A stretch of DNA of 64,000 nt from Pseudomonas solani (GTDB taxonomy: Bacteria; Pseudomonadota; Gammaproteobacteria; Pseudomonadales; Pseudomonadaceae): assembly GCF_026072635.1 (NCBI RefSeq), contig NZ_AP023081.1, positions 838,501-902,500 of the forward strand, read 5' to 3'. Made by a program: the position numbers and the translations under genes. How positions within the stretch are numbered: the stretch's first letter is position 1; each line of letters begins with the position of its first letter. Below, piece after piece: positions 16,552 to 25,616 of this stretch. Under the pieces are notes generated by a model that was not told where the DNA came from, ran no database searches, and saw only the letters and a list, made by a program, of their open reading frames with translations.

Positions 16552-18171
16552 TCAGACCTTGAAGCGGCTGACGCCGGCCCGCAGACCCTGGGCGACATGG
16601 TTGAGCTCATCGATCGCGGAGCTGGCCTGGCGCAACGATTCCACCGTCTGCCCGGTGGCTTCGCCCAGTTGCACCAGGGCCTGGTTGATCTGCTCGGCAC
16701 CGGTGGACTGCGCCTGCATGCCTTCGTTGACCATCTGCACGCGGGGCGCCAGGGCCTGCACCTGCTGGATGATCTGCGACAGCTGCTCGCCGACCTGGCC
16801 GACTTCGGACATGCCGCGACGCACCTCCTCGGAAAACTTGTCCATGCCCATGACACCGGCGGACACCGCGGACTGGATCTCGCGCACCATCTGCTCGATG
16901 TCATAGGTGGCCACGGCCGTCTGGTCCGCCAGGCGGCGCACTTCGGTGGCGACCACGGCGAACCCGCGGCCGTACTCGCCGGCCTTCTCCGCCTCGATGG
17001 CGGCATTGAGGGACAGCAGGTTGGTCTGGTCGGCGACCTTGACGATGGTGGTGACCACCTGGTTGATGTTGCCGGCCTTCTCGTTGAGGATCGCCAGCTT
17101 GGCGTTGACCAGGTCGGCGGCGCCCATCACCTGGCGCATGGTGTCTTCCATGCGCGCCAGGCCCAACTGGCCGGAGCCGGCCAGGGTGGAAGTCTGCTCG
17201 GCGGCGCCGGAAACCTCGGTCATGGTGCGCACCAGGTCCCGCGAGGTGGCGGCGATTTCCCGCGAGGTGGCGCCGATCTCGGTGGTGGTGGCCGCGGTTT
17301 CGGTGGCGGTGGCCTGCTGCTGGCGGGTGGTGGCGGCGATCTCGGTGACCGAGGTGGTGACCTGCACCGAGGAGCGTTGGGCCTGGGACACCAGGGTCTT
17401 CAGCTCATCGGCCATGCTGTTGAAGCCGGTTTCGATGGAATCGAACTCGTCCTTGCGCCCCAGGTGCAGGCGCGCGGTGAGATCGCCCGAGGCAAGCGCC
17501 TGGAGGTTCTGCACCACGCGCTGTACCGGCTCGGTGATGGCCCGCACCAACAGCGCGCCACAGACGAAGGCGGCAGCGATGGCCAGGAACACCGAGACGA
17601 TCATGCTCAGCTCGGCATTACGCGCGGCGTCGACAATGTCGCCGGTCGCCCCCTCGGCGGTCTTGCGGTTGTAGCTGATGAGTTCGGTCAGGCCATTGCG
17701 TCCTTCGTTCCACAGCTTGGTGAGGTCACCGGTGAGCAGCGAGCGGGCTTCGCCCAGTCGCTTCTGCTGGTGCAACTCGATGACCGTGGAAAGGATCGCG
17801 TCATAGCGCTTGCGGCTCTGGTTGAAATTTTCCAGGAGCGCCAGGTCGTTATCGTCGCGGACGGTCTTGCGGTAGTCGGCCAGCACACCATTGAGCCGTT
17901 CGTCGAGCAGGCGCAGGTTGTCCAGGTCGACCTTCTCCAGCGGCTGGTCCGAGGCGCCTAAACGCTCCAGGGTCTGGATGAACACATCGGTCCAGGCACT
18001 GCGTACCTGGGTGATGAGGAACATGCCGGGCATGGCGTCCTCCGCCAGGCGCTCCGCCCCCTTCTGCACCGTGAACAAGCGCACATAGGAGGTGACGGCC
18101 ATCAGCAGCATGATCGCGATGATGATGGCGAAACTCGCCTGGATGCGCAGTCGTACCGACCAGTTCTTCAC
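16552..18171 (-). CDS. wspA: WspA, surface-sensing methyl-accepting chemoreceptor
   Basis: The membrane receptor of the Wsp system, responding to surface contact or envelope stress. From GTG 18171 it has 539 residues, starting (M)KNWSVRLRIQ. TM1 is at about 11-30, a four-helix periplasmic-type ligand domain follows to about 185, TM2 is near 190-212, then HAMP and a long coiled-coil signalling domain with the conserved hairpin tip (DQTNLLSLNAAIEAEKAGE-type block). GGGG lies 5 bases before the GTG. An in-frame ATG at 18228 would add 19 polar residues and is unlikely. First gene of the wsp operon. Confidence 0.95.
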   Translation of the reverse strand: MKNWSVRLRIQASFAIIIAIMLLMAVTSYVRLFTVQKGAERLAEDAMPGMFLITQVRSAWTDVFIQTLERLGASDQPLEKVDLDNLRLLDERLNGVLADYRKTVRDDNDLALLENFNQSRKRYDAILSTVIELHQQKRLGEARSLLTGDLTKLWNEGRNGLTELISYNRKTAEGATGDIVDAARNAELSMIVSVFLAIAAAFVCGALLVRAITEPVQRVVQNLQALASGDLTARLHLGRKDEFDSIETGFNSMADELKTLVSQAQRSSVQVTTSVTEIAATTRQQQATATETAATTTEIGATSREIAATSRDLVRTMTEVSGAAEQTSTLAGSGQLGLARMEDTMRQVMGAADLVNAKLAILNEKAGNINQVVTTIVKVADQTNLLSLNAAIEAEKAGEYGRGFAVVATEVRRLADQTAVATYDIEQMVREIQSAVSAGVMGMDKFSEEVRRGMSEVGQVGEQLSQIIQQVQALAPRVQMVNEGMQAQSTGAEQINQALVQLGEATGQTVESLRQASSAIDELNHVAQGLRAGVSRFKV

Positions 18172-18440
18172 GTAGACCCCCGTTTGCCAAACCCTGTCAT
18201 TTACCGCGCCGAATGTCGCACGCGTCACAAAGCGGCGACTCTAGAGACTCGCCCCACCCCCTTGCAAGGCAAAGCGCAACGGGGCGCCAGCTCTTTGGCG
18301 GGCCCGCCTGGAAGTCTGGCAGAAACGAGAAATCGTGCCGGGCGTGTTGGGGGAATGGGCGGTGCCACAGCCGAGCAAGGCCATCGCCATTCGGCGAGCA
18401 CCGCGAAGCCCATCATGGGTGTCAGGGCCCGGCTCCGCCT

Positions 18441-18572
18441 GGAGGAGGTCAAGGGCGACCTCCACCCTACGCAGCGGTCATGCCCACACGCCGGGCGCTG
18501 CAGGGGCGACTTCAGTCGCCCAACGGCGCACAGCGGCGCCCTGCAGGAGCCAGTTCATTCGCGATCGGACGT
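18441..18572. repeat. Repeat cluster upstream of wspA (families B, A and C)
   Basis: In the 421-bp gap between wspA and yebE-like: an inverted family B hairpin (GGAGGTC..GACCTCC..CACCCTAC, 18441-18470), a family A double palindrome (18500-18540) and a REP-like piece (AGTTCATTCGCGA, about 18557-18571). The wspA promoter should lie at 18172-18300; I see no clear -35/-10 pair. No gene is supported here. Confidence 0.75.
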
Positions 18573-18592
18573 GCAGGCACCTCTGCAGGGAC

Positions 18593-19312
18593 CTAGCTGA
18601 CCTGCAATTCCTGGCGCACCTGCCCTTCCAGCTCGGTCTTGAGCGCGGGGTCGAGCTTGAGCTGGCGGGCCAGCTCGTCCAGGTAGGCGCGCTCCATGAA
18701 GTGCTCCTCATCCACCATCAGCACGCTGGCGAGGTACATCTCGGCGGCCATCTCCGGGGTGCGCGCGGCGCGGGCGACGTCGGCCGGGTCCAGCGGCTTG
18801 TTCAGTTCCAGCTCCAGCCAGGACTGCAGCTCGGCGTCCTGGGTCAGCTTGCCCAGCTCGCCTTCGATCAACTGGCGCTCGCGGGCGTCGACATGGCCGT
18901 CCGCCTTGGCCGCCGCCACCAGCGCCTTGAGGATGGCCTGGCTGTGCTGCTCGGCCTGGGGCGCGGGCAGGCGGTCGAGGGTCTGCGGCTCGCCCTGGGG
19001 CGCCCCGGCCTGCTTGGCCTGCCAGTTGCCATAGGCCTTGTAGGCCAGCACGCCGAGCGCGGCCAGGCCGCCATAGGTCAGCGCCTTGCCGCCCAGCTTG
19101 CGGGCGCTCTTGTTGCCCAGCAGCAGGCCCAGCGCGCCAGCCGCCAGGGCACCACCACCGGCGCCGCCGAGCAGGCTGCCGAGGTTGCCGCCCAAGCCAC
19201 CGGAGCCAGCGGAACCGCCACCGGAGAAACCGCCGGACTTGCCGCCGGCTTTCTGCTGCAGCAGGTCCTGGCCGGATTTGAGCAGTTGATCGAGCAATCC
19301 ACGGGTGTTCAT
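18593..19312 (-). CDS. YebE-like protein (DUF533), TerB-fold C-terminus
   Basis: A 239-residue protein from ATG 19312 (MNTRGLLDQLLKSGQDLLQQ). Residues 20-75 are a Gly/Ser/Ala-rich linker, 55-110 carry hydrophobic stretches typical of the YebE membrane region, and 125-239 form an acidic helical domain like TerB/DUF533 (ILKALVAAAKADGHVDARERQLIEGEL). Function is unknown; E. coli YebE responds to envelope stress. The open frame extends upstream to 19543 but only this start has the conserved N-terminus. Single gene, divergent from the LysR gene. Confidence 0.85.
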   Translation of the reverse strand: MNTRGLLDQLLKSGQDLLQQKAGGKSGGFSGGGSAGSGGLGGNLGSLLGGAGGGALAAGALGLLLGNKSARKLGGKALTYGGLAALGVLAYKAYGNWQAKQAGAPQGEPQTLDRLPAPQAEQHSQAILKALVAAAKADGHVDARERQLIEGELGKLTQDAELQSWLELELNKPLDPADVARAARTPEMAAEMYLASVLMVDEEHFMERAYLDELARQLKLDPALKTELEGQVRQELQVS

Positions 19313-19448
19313 CACAACCTCCTTATTGGTAGGTAAGTCGAGCAATGGACTGCACTCTAGCCGCCGAGTTTCCAAGCCCGTGAGCGCCGGATTGCTTCGG
19401 GATATTGCCGCTGCGCCAGAAGCCTTGCGCAGCCGCGAGGGCGAGTCC

Positions 19449-19519
19449 GTAGGGTGGGCTTCAGCCCACGCGGTGTCTTGCTGGTGGGCTGGAGCGGAGC
19501 GCCGCCCGGCCCACCCTAC
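19449..19519. repeat. Long imperfect palindrome (GTAGGGTGGGC ... GCCCACCCTAC type)
   Basis: Begins GTAGGGTGGGCTTCAGCCCA and ends GGCCCACCCTAC. Inner arms GTGGGCT and AGCCCAC also pair. Related to 46024-46046. The 314-bp gap (19313-19626) holds this repeat and possible LysR operator motifs, and no gene. Confidence 0.75.
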
Positions 19520-19546
19520 AAAGCCGCCAGCCAGGCATACCAAGCA

Positions 19547-19584
19547 TTCGATAAAAAAGAATCACCCGCTCGATTTTCGATAAA
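19547..19584. promoter_or_regulatory. Direct repeats TTCGATAAA upstream of the LysR gene
   Basis: TTCGATAAA occurs at 19547-19555 and 19576-19584, 29 bp apart, about 43 bp before the start codon of the LysR gene. The same TTCGAT core forms a perfect palindrome at the other end of the gene (20529-20543). Candidate autoregulatory operator; inference only. Confidence 0.4.
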
Positions 19585-19626
19585 CCATACTGTCCCGCAG
19601 CATTTCCACCTGCGGAATACCGCCCC

Positions 19627-20538
19627 ATGATGACCCTGCGCCAGATCCGCCACTTCATCGCCGTCGCCGAGACGGGCTCCATCTCCGCCGCCGCCCAGGC
19701 GGTGTTCATCTCCCAGTCCACCCTGACCCTGGCCATCCAGCAGCTGGAGGAGGAGATCGGCGTCAGCCTGTTCAACCGCCACGCCAAGGGCATGTCCCTG
19801 ACCCACCAGGGCCACCAGTTCCTGCGCCAGGCGCACCTGATCCTGGCTACGGTGGACAACGCCAAGCGCAGCCTGCAGCAGAGCACCGACCAGGTGGCCG
19901 GCAGCCTCACCATCGGCGTGACCAGCCTGGTGGCCGGCTACTACCTGGCCGACCTGATCACCCGCTTCCAGCGCGCCTACCCCAACGTGAAGACCCGCGT
20001 GGTGGAGGACGAACGCCCCTACATCGAGCACTTGCTGGTCAGCGGCGAGATCGATGTCGGCGTGCTGATCCTCTCCAACCTGGAAGACCGCCACGCCCTG
20101 CAGACCGAGGTGCTCACCCACTCGCCCCACCGCCTCTGGCTGCCGGCCCAGCACCCACTGCTGGAGCACGACAGCATCAGCCTGGCGGACGTCGCCGGCG
20201 AGCCGCTGATCCAGCTCAACGCCGACGAGATGGGCCTGCACACCCAGCGCATCTGGTCCCGCGCCGGGCTCACGCCCCAGGTGACCCTGCGCACTGCCTC
20301 GGTGGAAGCGGTGCGCAGCCTGGTGGCGGCGGGGCTCGGCCTGTCCATCCAGCCGGACATGACCTACCGCCCCTGGTCCCTGGAGGGCGACATCATCGAA
20401 GCGCGCCCGCTGGTGGACCTGGGCGAGCCGCTGGACGTGGGCCTGGCCTGGCGTCGCGGCACCGCGCGACCGGCGCTGGTGGACCCCTTCCTCACCCTGG
20501 CCCGCGAACAGCCGAACGCCCGCAAGCCTTCGATTTAA
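19627..20538 (+). CDS. LysR-family transcriptional regulator
   Basis: A 303-residue one-component regulator. Winged HTH at residues 1-62 (MTLRQIRHFIAVAETGSISA, QSTLTLAIQQLEEEIGVSLF), then the periplasmic-binding-protein-like effector domain (QVAGSLTIGVTSLVAGYYLA, SVEAVRSLVAAGLGLSIQP). It is encoded just upstream of, and in the same direction as, an aldehyde dehydrogenase and a PotABCD-type transporter, so it probably controls that locus. The effector may be a polyamine or aminoaldehyde; this is inferred from neighbours only. Confidence 0.93.
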   Translation: MMTLRQIRHFIAVAETGSISAAAQAVFISQSTLTLAIQQLEEEIGVSLFNRHAKGMSLTHQGHQFLRQAHLILATVDNAKRSLQQSTDQVAGSLTIGVTSLVAGYYLADLITRFQRAYPNVKTRVVEDERPYIEHLLVSGEIDVGVLILSNLEDRHALQTEVLTHSPHRLWLPAQHPLLEHDSISLADVAGEPLIQLNADEMGLHTQRIWSRAGLTPQVTLRTASVEAVRSLVAAGLGLSIQPDMTYRPWSLEGDIIEARPLVDLGEPLDVGLAWRRGTARPALVDPFLTLAREQPNARKPSI

Positions 20539-20543
20539 TCGAA
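20529..20543. promoter_or_regulatory. Palindrome TTCGAT-TTA-ATCGAA at the end of the LysR gene
   Basis: A perfect inverted repeat overlapping the LysR gene stop codon, 99 bp before the first aldehyde dehydrogenase start. It shares the TTCGAT core with the direct repeats upstream of the regulator. Plausible operator for the downstream unit. Confidence 0.4.
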
Positions 20544-20642
20544 CGCTGCTTTCAATATTTAGAATTTGTCGACCTCAAGCCCGCCCACTAGGCTCTGTGC
20601 CCTATAAACAGAGTCATGCCGGGCGCCGCCAGGAGCACTGGA

Positions 20643-22148
20643 ATGACTGAAGAACAAAAACCCAGGAAGAAAAGAGCCCCGAAGATGGCCGGCACTGCGA
20701 GCACGCCCACCCTGCATTCCCATTTGCTGATCGACGGCCAGTTGGCCATCGGTGAAGGCCTGGCCGAGCCCATCCTCAACCCCGCCACCGGGGAAACCCT
20801 GATCACCATCGCCGAAGCCTCCATCGAGCAGGTGGAAGCCGCCGTCTTCGCCGCGCACAAGGCCTTCGCCGGCTGGTCCCGCACCACGCCCGCGCAGCGC
20901 GCCGCCGCCCTGCTGGCCATCGCCGACGCGGTGGAGGCCAATGCCGAGCACCTGGCCCGCCTGGAATCGTTGAACTGCGGCAAGCCGCTGCACCTGGCGC
21001 GCCAGGACGACATTCCCGCCACCGCCGACGTGTTCCGCTTCTTCGCCGGCGCCGTGCGCTGCCAGCAAGGCCAGCTCGCCGGCGAGTACGTGCCTGGCCA
21101 CACCAGCATGGTGCGCCGCGACCCGGTGGGCGTGGTCGCCTCCATCGCGCCCTGGAACTACCCCCTGATGATGGCCGCCTGGAAGATCGCCCCGGCGCTG
21201 GCGGCCGGCAACACCCTGGTGTTCAAGCCCTCCGAACACACCCCGCTGTCGATCCTGGCCCTGGCCCCCGCCCTGGCGGAAATCCTCCCGGCCGGGGTGA
21301 TCAACATCGTCTCCGGCGGCGGCGAAGGCGTCGGCAGCCACCTGGTCAGCCACCCCAAGGTGCGCATGGTGTCGCTCACCGGCGATATCGTCACCGGGCA
21401 GAAGATCCTCCAGACCGCCGCCCGCACCCTCAAGCGCACCCACCTGGAGCTGGGCGGCAAGGCACCGGTGATCGTCTGCAACGACGCCGACCTCGAGGCC
21501 GTGGTCCAGGGCGTGCGCGCCTACGGCTACTACAACGCCGGGCAGGACTGCACCGCCGCCTGCCGCATCTATGCCCAGGCCGGCATCCATGACCGCCTCG
21601 TCAGTGAACTGGGCGACGCTGTTTCCAGCCTGCGCTTCGCTCGCAAGCGCGACCAGGACAACGAGATCGGCCCGCTGATCAGCTCGCGCCAGCGCGACCG
21701 CGTGGCCAGCTTCGTCGAGCGCGCCCTCGGCCAGCCGCACATCGAGCGCGTCACCGGTGCCGCCGTGCATTCCGGCGCCGGCTTCTACTACCAGCCCACC
21801 CTGCTGGCCGGCTGCAAGCAGGGCGATGAGATCGTCCAGCGCGAAGTGTTCGGCCCGGTGGTGACCGTGACCCGCTTCGACCAGCTCGACCAGGCGCTGG
21901 ACTGGGCCAACGACTCCGAGTACGGCCTGGCCTCCTCGGTGTGGACGCAGAACCTCGACAAGGCCTTCCAGCTGGCCAACCGCCTGCAGTACGGCTGCAC
22001 CTGGATCAACACCCATTTCACCCTGGCCAGCGAGATGCCCCACGGCGGGCTGAAGCGCTCCGGCTATGGCAAGGACCTGTCCAGCGACTCGTTGCAGGAC
22101 TACAGCGTGGTGCGCCACATCATGGCGCGCCACGGCCAGGACTTCTAA
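20643..22148 (+). CDS. NAD(P)-dependent aldehyde dehydrogenase (aminobutyraldehyde type)
   Basis: 501 residues from ATG 20643, with AGGAG 7 bases upstream. After a basic N-terminal tail of about 25 residues the ALDH fold is complete: IAPWNYPLMMAAWKIAPALA (cofactor site), the general-base Glu in LELGGKAPVIV, and the nucleophile Cys in NAGQDCTAAC. The motif and the close similarity to the second dehydrogenase at 26480 point to the gamma-aminobutyraldehyde dehydrogenase group (PatD/YdcW-like), which makes GABA from 4-aminobutanal. First structural gene after the LysR regulator. An in-frame ATG at 20616 has no ribosome site. Confidence 0.9.
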   Translation: MTEEQKPRKKRAPKMAGTASTPTLHSHLLIDGQLAIGEGLAEPILNPATGETLITIAEASIEQVEAAVFAAHKAFAGWSRTTPAQRAAALLAIADAVEANAEHLARLESLNCGKPLHLARQDDIPATADVFRFFAGAVRCQQGQLAGEYVPGHTSMVRRDPVGVVASIAPWNYPLMMAAWKIAPALAAGNTLVFKPSEHTPLSILALAPALAEILPAGVINIVSGGGEGVGSHLVSHPKVRMVSLTGDIVTGQKILQTAARTLKRTHLELGGKAPVIVCNDADLEAVVQGVRAYGYYNAGQDCTAACRIYAQAGIHDRLVSELGDAVSSLRFARKRDQDNEIGPLISSRQRDRVASFVERALGQPHIERVTGAAVHSGAGFYYQPTLLAGCKQGDEIVQREVFGPVVTVTRFDQLDQALDWANDSEYGLASSVWTQNLDKAFQLANRLQYGCTWINTHFTLASEMPHGGLKRSGYGKDLSSDSLQDYSVVRHIMARHGQDF

Positions 22149-22225
22149 AACAACAAAGGCCGGAAGGCCCGCGAAACGACGTTCAACTGCCCCGACCAAT
22201 AACTAGTCAACAAGAGGGAACATCA

Positions 22226-23377
22226 ATGTCCGCGCGCAAAACCGCTCTGCTCAGTGCGCTCTCCACCGCCCTGCTGGCCAGCGCCAGCCTGCAGGCCGCC
22301 GAGCCCCTGAAACAAGTCGGCACTGGCGAAGGCCAGCTCGACATCATCGCCTGGCCCGGCTACATCGAACGCGGCCAGACCGACAAGAACTACGACTGGG
22401 TCAGCCAGTTCGAGCAGGACAGCGGCTGCAAGGTCAACGTCAAGACCGCCGCCACCTCCGACGAGATGGTCAGCCTCATGGCCAAGGGCGGCTACGACCT
22501 GGTCACCGCCTCCGGCGACGCCTCGCTGCGCCTGATCTACGGCAAGCGCGTGCAGCCGATCAACACCGCGCTGATCCCCAACTGGAAGAACCTCGACGAG
22601 CGCCTGAAGGACGCACCCTGGTACACGGTGGACGGCCAGCACTACGGCTCGCCCTACCAGTGGGGCCCGAACGTGCTGATGTACAACACCAACACCTTCA
22701 AGGAAGCGCCCACCAGTTGGGCGACCATCTTCGAAGCCCAGGACCTGCCCGACGGCAAGGCCAACAAAGGCCGCGTGCAGGCCTACGACGGCCCGATCTA
22801 CATCGCCGACGCCGCCCTCTACCTGAAGGCCACCCAGCCGACCCTGGGCATCCAGGACCCCTACGAGCTGAACGAAGAGCAGTACAGCGCCGTGCTCGAC
22901 CTGCTGCGCAAGCAGCACGCACTGATCCACCGCTACTGGCACGACACCACGGTGCAGATGAGCGACTTCAAGAACGAAGGCGTGGTCGCCTCCAGCGCCT
23001 GGCCGTACCAGGTCAACGCCCTGCAGCTGGAGAAGCAGCCGATCGCCTCCGTGGTACCCAAGGAAGGCGCCACCGGCTGGGCCGACACCACCATGCTGCA
23101 CGCCGAGGCCAAGCACCCGAACTGCGCCTACAAGTGGATGAACTGGTCCCTGGAACCTAAGGTTCAGGGTGACGTCGCCGCCTGGTTCGGCTCCCTCCCC
23201 GCTGTCCCCGCCGGCTGCAAGGCCAGCGAGCTGCTCGGTGCCGAAGGCTGCGCCACCAACGGCTTCGACCAGTTCGACAAGATCGCCTTCTGGAAGACTC
23301 CGCAGGCACAGGGCGGGAAGTTCGTGCCCTATAGCCGCTGGACCCAGGACTACATCGCCATCATGGGCGGCCGCTGA
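22226..23377 (+). CDS. Polyamine-type ABC transporter, periplasmic binding protein
   Basis: 383 residues from ATG 22226. A Sec signal peptide (MSARKTALLSALSTALLASASLQAAEP) is followed by a PotD/YdcS-like binding-protein fold: LDIIAWPGYIERG, FEQDSGCKVNVKTAATSDEM, YGSPYQWGPNVLMYNT. The WPGY and SDEM-type segments are where polyamine-family binders contact ligand. It is the first of four transporter genes but is separated from the ATPase gene by 258 bp, which may give it a higher expression level. Substrate is inferred to be putrescine or spermidine. The open frame extends upstream to 21941, which is noncoding overlap with the dehydrogenase. Confidence 0.9.
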   Translation: MSARKTALLSALSTALLASASLQAAEPLKQVGTGEGQLDIIAWPGYIERGQTDKNYDWVSQFEQDSGCKVNVKTAATSDEMVSLMAKGGYDLVTASGDASLRLIYGKRVQPINTALIPNWKNLDERLKDAPWYTVDGQHYGSPYQWGPNVLMYNTNTFKEAPTSWATIFEAQDLPDGKANKGRVQAYDGPIYIADAALYLKATQPTLGIQDPYELNEEQYSAVLDLLRKQHALIHRYWHDTTVQMSDFKNEGVVASSAWPYQVNALQLEKQPIASVVPKEGATGWADTTMLHAEAKHPNCAYKWMNWSLEPKVQGDVAAWFGSLPAVPAGCKASELLGAEGCATNGFDQFDKIAFWKTPQAQGGKFVPYSRWTQDYIAIMGGR

Positions 23378-23635
23378 GCCGGCTGCGCGACCCGAGGGCG
23401 TCGTTGCGTCCTCGCTCGACGCTCGCCTACCAGCAGGTATGTCTCGCGTCTCGCTGCGGGGCGCCTCGCCCTCGGGCCGCTCGCTCGGCTCAGTCCAGTA
23501 CCTGAGCACCCTCCCCTCTCCCTGCGGGAGACGGGAGGCCGGTTCCAAGGCAGTACCTGAAGATTTCCCCTCGCCTGCGGGCGGGGGACCGTTTCGCCAC
23601 ACCTGCACCCTTTCGTTTTACCGGAGCACCGCACC

Positions 23636-24664
23636 ATGACGCTTGCAGTCCAGTTCACCCAGGTTTCCCGTCTCTTCGGCGAGGTGAAGGCCGTCGACCG
23701 GGTATCCATCGATATCCAGGACGGCGAGTTCTTTTCCATGCTCGGCCCATCCGGTTCCGGCAAGACCACCTGCCTGCGCCTGATCGCCGGCTTCGAGCAG
23801 CCCAGCTCGGGTTCCATCCGCATCCATGGCGAGGAGGCCGCCGGCCTGCCGCCCTACCAGCGCGACGTCAATACCGTGTTCCAGGACTACGCGCTGTTCC
23901 CCCACATGAACGTGCGCGACAACGTCGCCTATGGCCTGAAGGTCAAGGGCGTGGGCAAGTCCGAGCGCCTGAACCGCGCCGAAGAGGCCCTGGGCATGGT
24001 GGCCCTGGCCGGCTACGGCGACCGCAAGCCGGCGCAGCTTTCCGGTGGCCAGCGCCAGCGCGTGGCCCTGGCCCGTGCCCTGGTCAACCGCCCCCGCGTG
24101 CTGCTGCTGGACGAGCCCCTCGGCGCGCTGGACCTGAAGCTGCGCGAGCAGATGCAGAGCGAGCTGAAGAAGCTACAGCGCCAGCTGGGCATCACCTTCA
24201 TCTTCGTCACCCACGACCAGAGCGAAGCGCTGTCGATGTCCGACCGCGTGGCGGTGTTCAACAAGGGCCGCATCGAGCAGGTGGACACCCCGCGCAACCT
24301 CTACATGCAGCCGGCCACGCCCTTCGTCGCCGAGTTCGTCGGCACCTCCAACGTGCTGCGCGGCGCCGTGGCGAAGGAGCTGACCGGCAACGAACAGCCC
24401 TTCTCCATCCGCCCCGAGCACATCCGCTTCGCCACGGCCGAGGCGGCCCTGGCCGGCGAGGTGCAGATCAGTGGCCTGCTCCACGACATCCAGTACCAGG
24501 GCGCCGCCACCCGCTACGAGCTGCGCCTGGATAACGGCCAGAACCTGTGCATCAGCCAGGCCAACAACCAGTGGCAGGCCGCCGCGCCGTCGTTCCAGCC
24601 CGGCGAACGCATCACCGTGCGCTGGGCCCGCGAGGCCATGGTGCAGCTGAGCGAGGGCGTGTGA
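23636..24664 (+). CDS. Polyamine-type ABC transporter, ATP-binding protein
   Basis: 342 residues. Walker A GPSGSGKTTCLRLIAG, Q loop, signature LSGGQRQRVALARAL, Walker B VLLLDEPLGALD and the H loop (VTHDQSEAL) are all present. A C-terminal TOBE-like domain (about 260-342) matches the PotA/YdcT architecture. The start has no strong Shine-Dalgarno, only GGAG about 12 bases upstream. It is followed 1 base later by the first permease gene. Confidence 0.93.
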   Translation: MTLAVQFTQVSRLFGEVKAVDRVSIDIQDGEFFSMLGPSGSGKTTCLRLIAGFEQPSSGSIRIHGEEAAGLPPYQRDVNTVFQDYALFPHMNVRDNVAYGLKVKGVGKSERLNRAEEALGMVALAGYGDRKPAQLSGGQRQRVALARALVNRPRVLLLDEPLGALDLKLREQMQSELKKLQRQLGITFIFVTHDQSEALSMSDRVAVFNKGRIEQVDTPRNLYMQPATPFVAEFVGTSNVLRGAVAKELTGNEQPFSIRPEHIRFATAEAALAGEVQISGLLHDIQYQGAATRYELRLDNGQNLCISQANNQWQAAAPSFQPGERITVRWAREAMVQLSEGV

Positions 24665-24665
24665 C

Positions 24666-25616
24666 ATGAGCGCGACCCTGACCGCCCAGGCACAGGCCGC
24701 CCCCAACGGGGCCATGCGGCGCCTGTCCAACCTGCTCTACCGCCGGCCGACGCTGTACCTGTCGATGCTGCTGATCCCGCCGCTGCTGTGGTTCGGTGCC
24801 ATCTACCTGGGCTCGTTGCTGAGCCTCTTGTGGCAGGGCTTCTACACCTTCGATGACTTCACCATGGCGGTGTCCACGGACCTGACCCTGGCGAATTTCT
24901 CGGCGCTGTTCCAGGCCGCCAACTTCGACATCATCCAGCGCACCCTGACCATGGCCGTGGCGGTGTCGATCGGTGCCGGCCTGCTGGCCTTCCCCATCGC
25001 CTACTACATGGCGCGCTACACCACGGGCAAGACCAAGGCGTTCTTCTACATCGCGGTGATGATGCCCATGTGGGCCAGCTACATCGTCAAGGCCTATGCC
25101 TGGACCCTGCTGCTGGCCAAGGGCGGCGTGGCCCAGTGGTTCGTCCAGCAGTTCGGCCTGGAGCCGGTGCTGCAGTTCATCCTCGGCATCCCCGGCGTCG
25201 GCGGCAGCACCCTGTCCACCTCGCACCTGGGGCGCTTCCTGGTGTTCGTCTACATCTGGCTGCCGTTCATGATCCTGCCGATCCAGGCGTCCCTGGAGCG
25301 CCTGCCGCCGAACCTGCTGCAGGCCTCCGCCGACCTCGGCGCCAAGCCCCGCCAGACCTTCACCCAGGTGGTGCTGCCGCTGTCGATCCCGGGCATCGCC
25401 GCCGGCTCGATCTTCACCTTCAGCCTGACCCTCGGCGACTTCATCGTGCCGCAGCTGGTGGGCCCGCCCGGCTACTTCATCGGCAGCATGGTCTACGCCC
25501 AGCAGGGCGCCATCGGCAACATGCCCATGGCCGCCGCCTTCACCCTGGTGCCGATCGTGCTGATCGCCGTCTACCTCTCCATCGTCAAACGTCTGGGGGC
25601 ATTCGATGCACTCTGA
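24666..25616 (+). CDS. Polyamine-type ABC transporter, permease 1
   Basis: 316 residues, six predicted membrane segments, PotB/YdcU-like. The EAA-type cytoplasmic loop reads SADLGAKPRQTFTQVVLPLSIPGI. A long N-terminal region precedes the first helix (LSMLLIPPLLWFGAIYLGSL). The gene follows the ATPase stop by 1 base and overlaps the next permease by 11 bases. Confidence 0.93.
   Translation: MSATLTAQAQAAPNGAMRRLSNLLYRRPTLYLSMLLIPPLLWFGAIYLGSLLSLLWQGFYTFDDFTMAVSTDLTLANFSALFQAANFDIIQRTLTMAVAVSIGAGLLAFPIAYYMARYTTGKTKAFFYIAVMMPMWASYIVKAYAWTLLLAKGGVAQWFVQQFGLEPVLQFILGIPGVGGSTLSTSHLGRFLVFVYIWLPFMILPIQASLERLPPNLLQASADLGAKPRQTFTQVVLPLSIPGIAAGSIFTFSLTLGDFIVPQLVGPPGYFIGSMVYAQQGAIGNMPMAAAFTLVPIVLIAVYLSIVKRLGAFDAL

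Noticed and set aside
18335..19336. 333-residue plus-strand open frame opposite the YebE-like gene
   Set aside because: It crosses repeat elements and the antisense of a recognisable DUF533 gene.
20559..22199. 546-residue open frame opposite the first aldehyde dehydrogenase (and the similar 539-residue frame at 26282-27901 opposite the second)
   Set aside because: The two frames resemble each other only because the dehydrogenases are paralogues; composition is that of antisense sequence.
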